Under the pieces are notes generated by a model. The model saw only the letters and a list, made by a program, of their open reading frames with translations. It did no database searches and was not told the DNA's origin. 64,000 nt of DNA from Isochrysis galbana (Eukaryota; Haptophyta; Isochrysidales; Isochrysidaceae), in the NCBI GenBank assembly GCA_018136815.1, contig CM030934.1:7214977-7278976 (forward strand), in the 5' to 3' direction. Shown here in pieces: positions 62,273 to 64,000 of the stretch; the first letter of the stretch is position 1; every line of letters starts with the position of its first letter. Position numbers and translations under genes: made by a program.

Positions 62273-64000
62273 ATGTCGACGCCCCGGGGGCGCGGGCGCG
62301 GGAGGAACCCCGCTCGCGCTCGCCGCCGGCCCGGCACGCGCTGGTGGGCCGAGCGGCTGGTGGGGGTGTGCGATCCTATCACGCTCGAGCCGCTCTCGGA
62401 CTTGGCCGTCCCACCGTTTGAGCTGAGCGCTGCACCGCCGCTCTCGACCGACTCAGACTGGTTTGACGCCCAGACGCTCGCAATGTACCTGGTCGCGCGA
62501 GCCCATTTCTCCCACCCCATCTCGCGTCGCGCGCTCGATGAGACGGACTGTGCCAGGCTTGATGCTCACCTGCGCCGGCATTTACCTCACTGCAAGGCAG
62601 AGGTCAGTCGCGCCTATGCGCACCGGCAGGAGCTTGAGGGTGCCAGCGCGAGTGCCGTGCTGCCTCGCGACCTTGTCACACAGCGTGAGGAGCTGGCAGC
62701 ATCTCTGCGCACGTCCCTGTTTCGATTAGGCTCATCTGCGTCATCCAATGTAGATTTAAGACAGGGGCGGCACGCAGGAGCCCGATCAGGTAGGCAGGTC
62801 ACGCTCATCCCGTCCTCACGGATTGATCCTGCGCCGTCTTGGACCGATCGGCGCCCCATATTCAACCTGCAGCCACCTCCATTACCTGTGACATCGTGGC
62901 CGACGCACAACCCTCCAACATCCGACGATGAGCTCGCCGTGCGCACCGAGGGCAACCTTGCCATGGTTGATGATGACTTCCTGCCTGGTCATCTGCGCGA
63001 TGATTCTCATCGGATCACAGCTGCAAATCGTTCCGGCAGTGAATTCGCAGCGCGCAGAGCACGCTCGCAGAACAGTACAGGGTATTGGCCTCATCTGACT
63101 AATCCTGTTGCTCGGAGTCCCCCTTGGGCGACTGCTGCTCATTTATCTGCTTCCACCGCTTGCGCTTTTCCCGACCTGCCCGCCACCGATGAGGCAACTG
63201 CCAGAGCATCGCATTTAGCCACTCGGACGGCTAGGGCCACAGCCGAGGCTGAGAGGCGAGTCGCAGCGGCGGCTGCAAAGGCGGCTGCAAAGGCAGCTGC
63301 AGCTGCCGCAGACGATGCACTTCTGCAAGAGTTCATCGAGTACAGAACACAGGAACGGAGACGTAGACAGCAGGAACTCATCCAAGCTTGCAAGCAGCAA
63401 CTGCGAGCTGACGAGCGAGTGGAGCAAGAGTATCAGCTGGCCGACGCGATACCACAGGGCTTTGACACGCGGACTGCAAGCGCGTGCGGCGGGGGTATCA
63501 TGCAAACGGCTCGGACGATCGTCGCGGCCTTGGTGTGTCGTGCAGTAACTGTTGCCTTCTCGAAGTGGTTAGACATGAGATTGGGGGTCATGGCGGAGAC
63601 AAAAGCTGCCGCAGAGTTGGCGTCTAGCGACGCAGGCGAGGCAAGCCGATATAGCAAGCAGGCGTTGCACCTTGCCCGCGCGCGCGATTCGTCTCTCTTC
63701 CACGTCGAGCGGTGCCTAGACCTGTTTGTGCTCAAGATTGGCGAGCGCAAGTCGTCTTTGCCACCGATGCCACGGGCACAGCGGAAGCTCGTGCATGAGC
63801 TCGCGCACCTCTACCATATCGCAACGGTAGCGCATGGCACAGAGCCCAATCGCTACATAGACTTGATACGAACGCCAGGAACTGCGCCCCCTGCTCTCCG
63901 ACTCAGTGAGCTCGTGACCTACGAAGCAGAGATTGGATTTTCGGCTCCCGCGAGGACAGTTTCACTAAACGCGGGACCCGACATGTTGAGAGGCTGTGCG
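62273..64000 (+). CDS. R3H-domain protein with U-box-like N-terminus (partial)
   Basis: The frame opens with the ATG at 62273 (MSTPRGRGRGRNPARARRRP) and is still open at the window edge, 576 codons on. Residues about 30-85 read VGVCDPITLEPLSDLAVPPF, then a WFDAQTLAMYL and FSHPISRRALDETDC block. It is like a U-box-type fold (D-P-I-T-x-E-P, then dP-xxR-x-L) with no zinc Cys pairs. A disordered region follows, then an Ala-rich helix (about 325-350), a Gln/Arg-rich helix (YRTQERRRRQQELIQACKQQ), and an R3H domain at about 500-535 (RAQRKLVHELAHLYHIATVA, HGTEPNRYIDLIRTP). R3H domains (R-x3-H: RKLVH) bind single-stranded nucleic acid. An E3 ligase or RNA-related role is only inference. A short in-frame intron near 63470-63550 is possible. 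Confidence 0.7.
   Translation, partial: MSTPRGRGRGRNPARARRRPGTRWWAERLVGVCDPITLEPLSDLAVPPFELSAAPPLSTDSDWFDAQTLAMYLVARAHFSHPISRRALDETDCARLDAHLRRHLPHCKAEVSRAYAHRQELEGASASAVLPRDLVTQREELAASLRTSLFRLGSSASSNVDLRQGRHAGARSGRQVTLIPSSRIDPAPSWTDRRPIFNLQPPPLPVTSWPTHNPPTSDDELAVRTEGNLAMVDDDFLPGHLRDDSHRITAANRSGSEFAARRARSQNSTGYWPHLTNPVARSPPWATAAHLSASTACAFPDLPATDEATARASHLATRTARATAEAERRVAAAAAKAAAKAAAAAADDALLQEFIEYRTQERRRRQQELIQACKQQLRADERVEQEYQLADAIPQGFDTRTASACGGGIMQTARTIVAALVCRAVTVAFSKWLDMRLGVMAETKAAAELASSDAGEASRYSKQALHLARARDSSLFHVERCLDLFVLKIGERKSSLPPMPRAQRKLVHELAHLYHIATVAHGTEPNRYIDLIRTPGTAPPALRLSELVTYEAEIGFSAPARTVSLNAGPDMLRGCA

Overview
This window is nuclear DNA from a GC-rich, intron-bearing microbial eukaryote. 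The genes have GT-AG introns of about 57-304 bp, and the protein set is eukaryotic: an AATF/Bfr2 ribosome-biogenesis factor, a NEK-type kinase, the complex III hinge protein, a CD39-type apyrase, a Patched-like transporter and a PDE12-like nuclease. Frequent GTGCG donors, long CT tracts and dense retroelements would suit a haptophyte or similar chromist alga; that placement is inference. Two runs of exactly 100 N (11184-11283 and 41648-41747) are scaffold gaps, and both touch repeats or gene ends.

Layout, 0-20 kb: a palindromic 30-bp tandem repeat, an integrase-like fossil and repeats lead to a very large single-exon FAM114-like gene (3181-10164). An IQ-motif membrane-protein gene (-) and AATF (+) then diverge from a shared 675-bp region. 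A cluster of repeats surrounds a GOLD-domain gene (-). 20-30 kb: a six-exon NEK kinase, a nested retroelement, two poorly understood convergent or overlapping ORFs, a heme-oxygenase-like gene and a 204-bp satellite. 30-45 kb: a MITE-like element, a five-exon apyrase, a LINE 3' fragment, a LiuC-type hydratase, then a glycosyltransferase-like gene (-) divergent from a Patched-like gene (+) across a gap. 45-64 kb: a LINE 5' half, a 78-residue QCR6 gene (-) divergent from an EF-hand gene (+) across a 33-bp pyrimidine minisatellite, a second LINE lineage, a PDE12-like gene, another complete non-autonomous element, a tyrosine-recombinase fossil, and an R3H gene that runs off the window end.

The genes are ordinary housekeeping, signalling or membrane genes, and nothing suggests an operon or cluster. 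What connects the window is its retroelement system. At least two LINE lineages and several short non-autonomous families share two odd end structures. At the 5' end there is a short hairpin followed within a few bases by an ATGG start. At the 3' end of the coding strand there is an oligo(T) run rather than oligo(A). Four complete insertions have 14-16 bp target-site duplications, so their ends are defined to the base. I regard this as the most likely under-described system here. Most introns that can be placed exactly are phase 0 (16 of 19), which is also worth following up.
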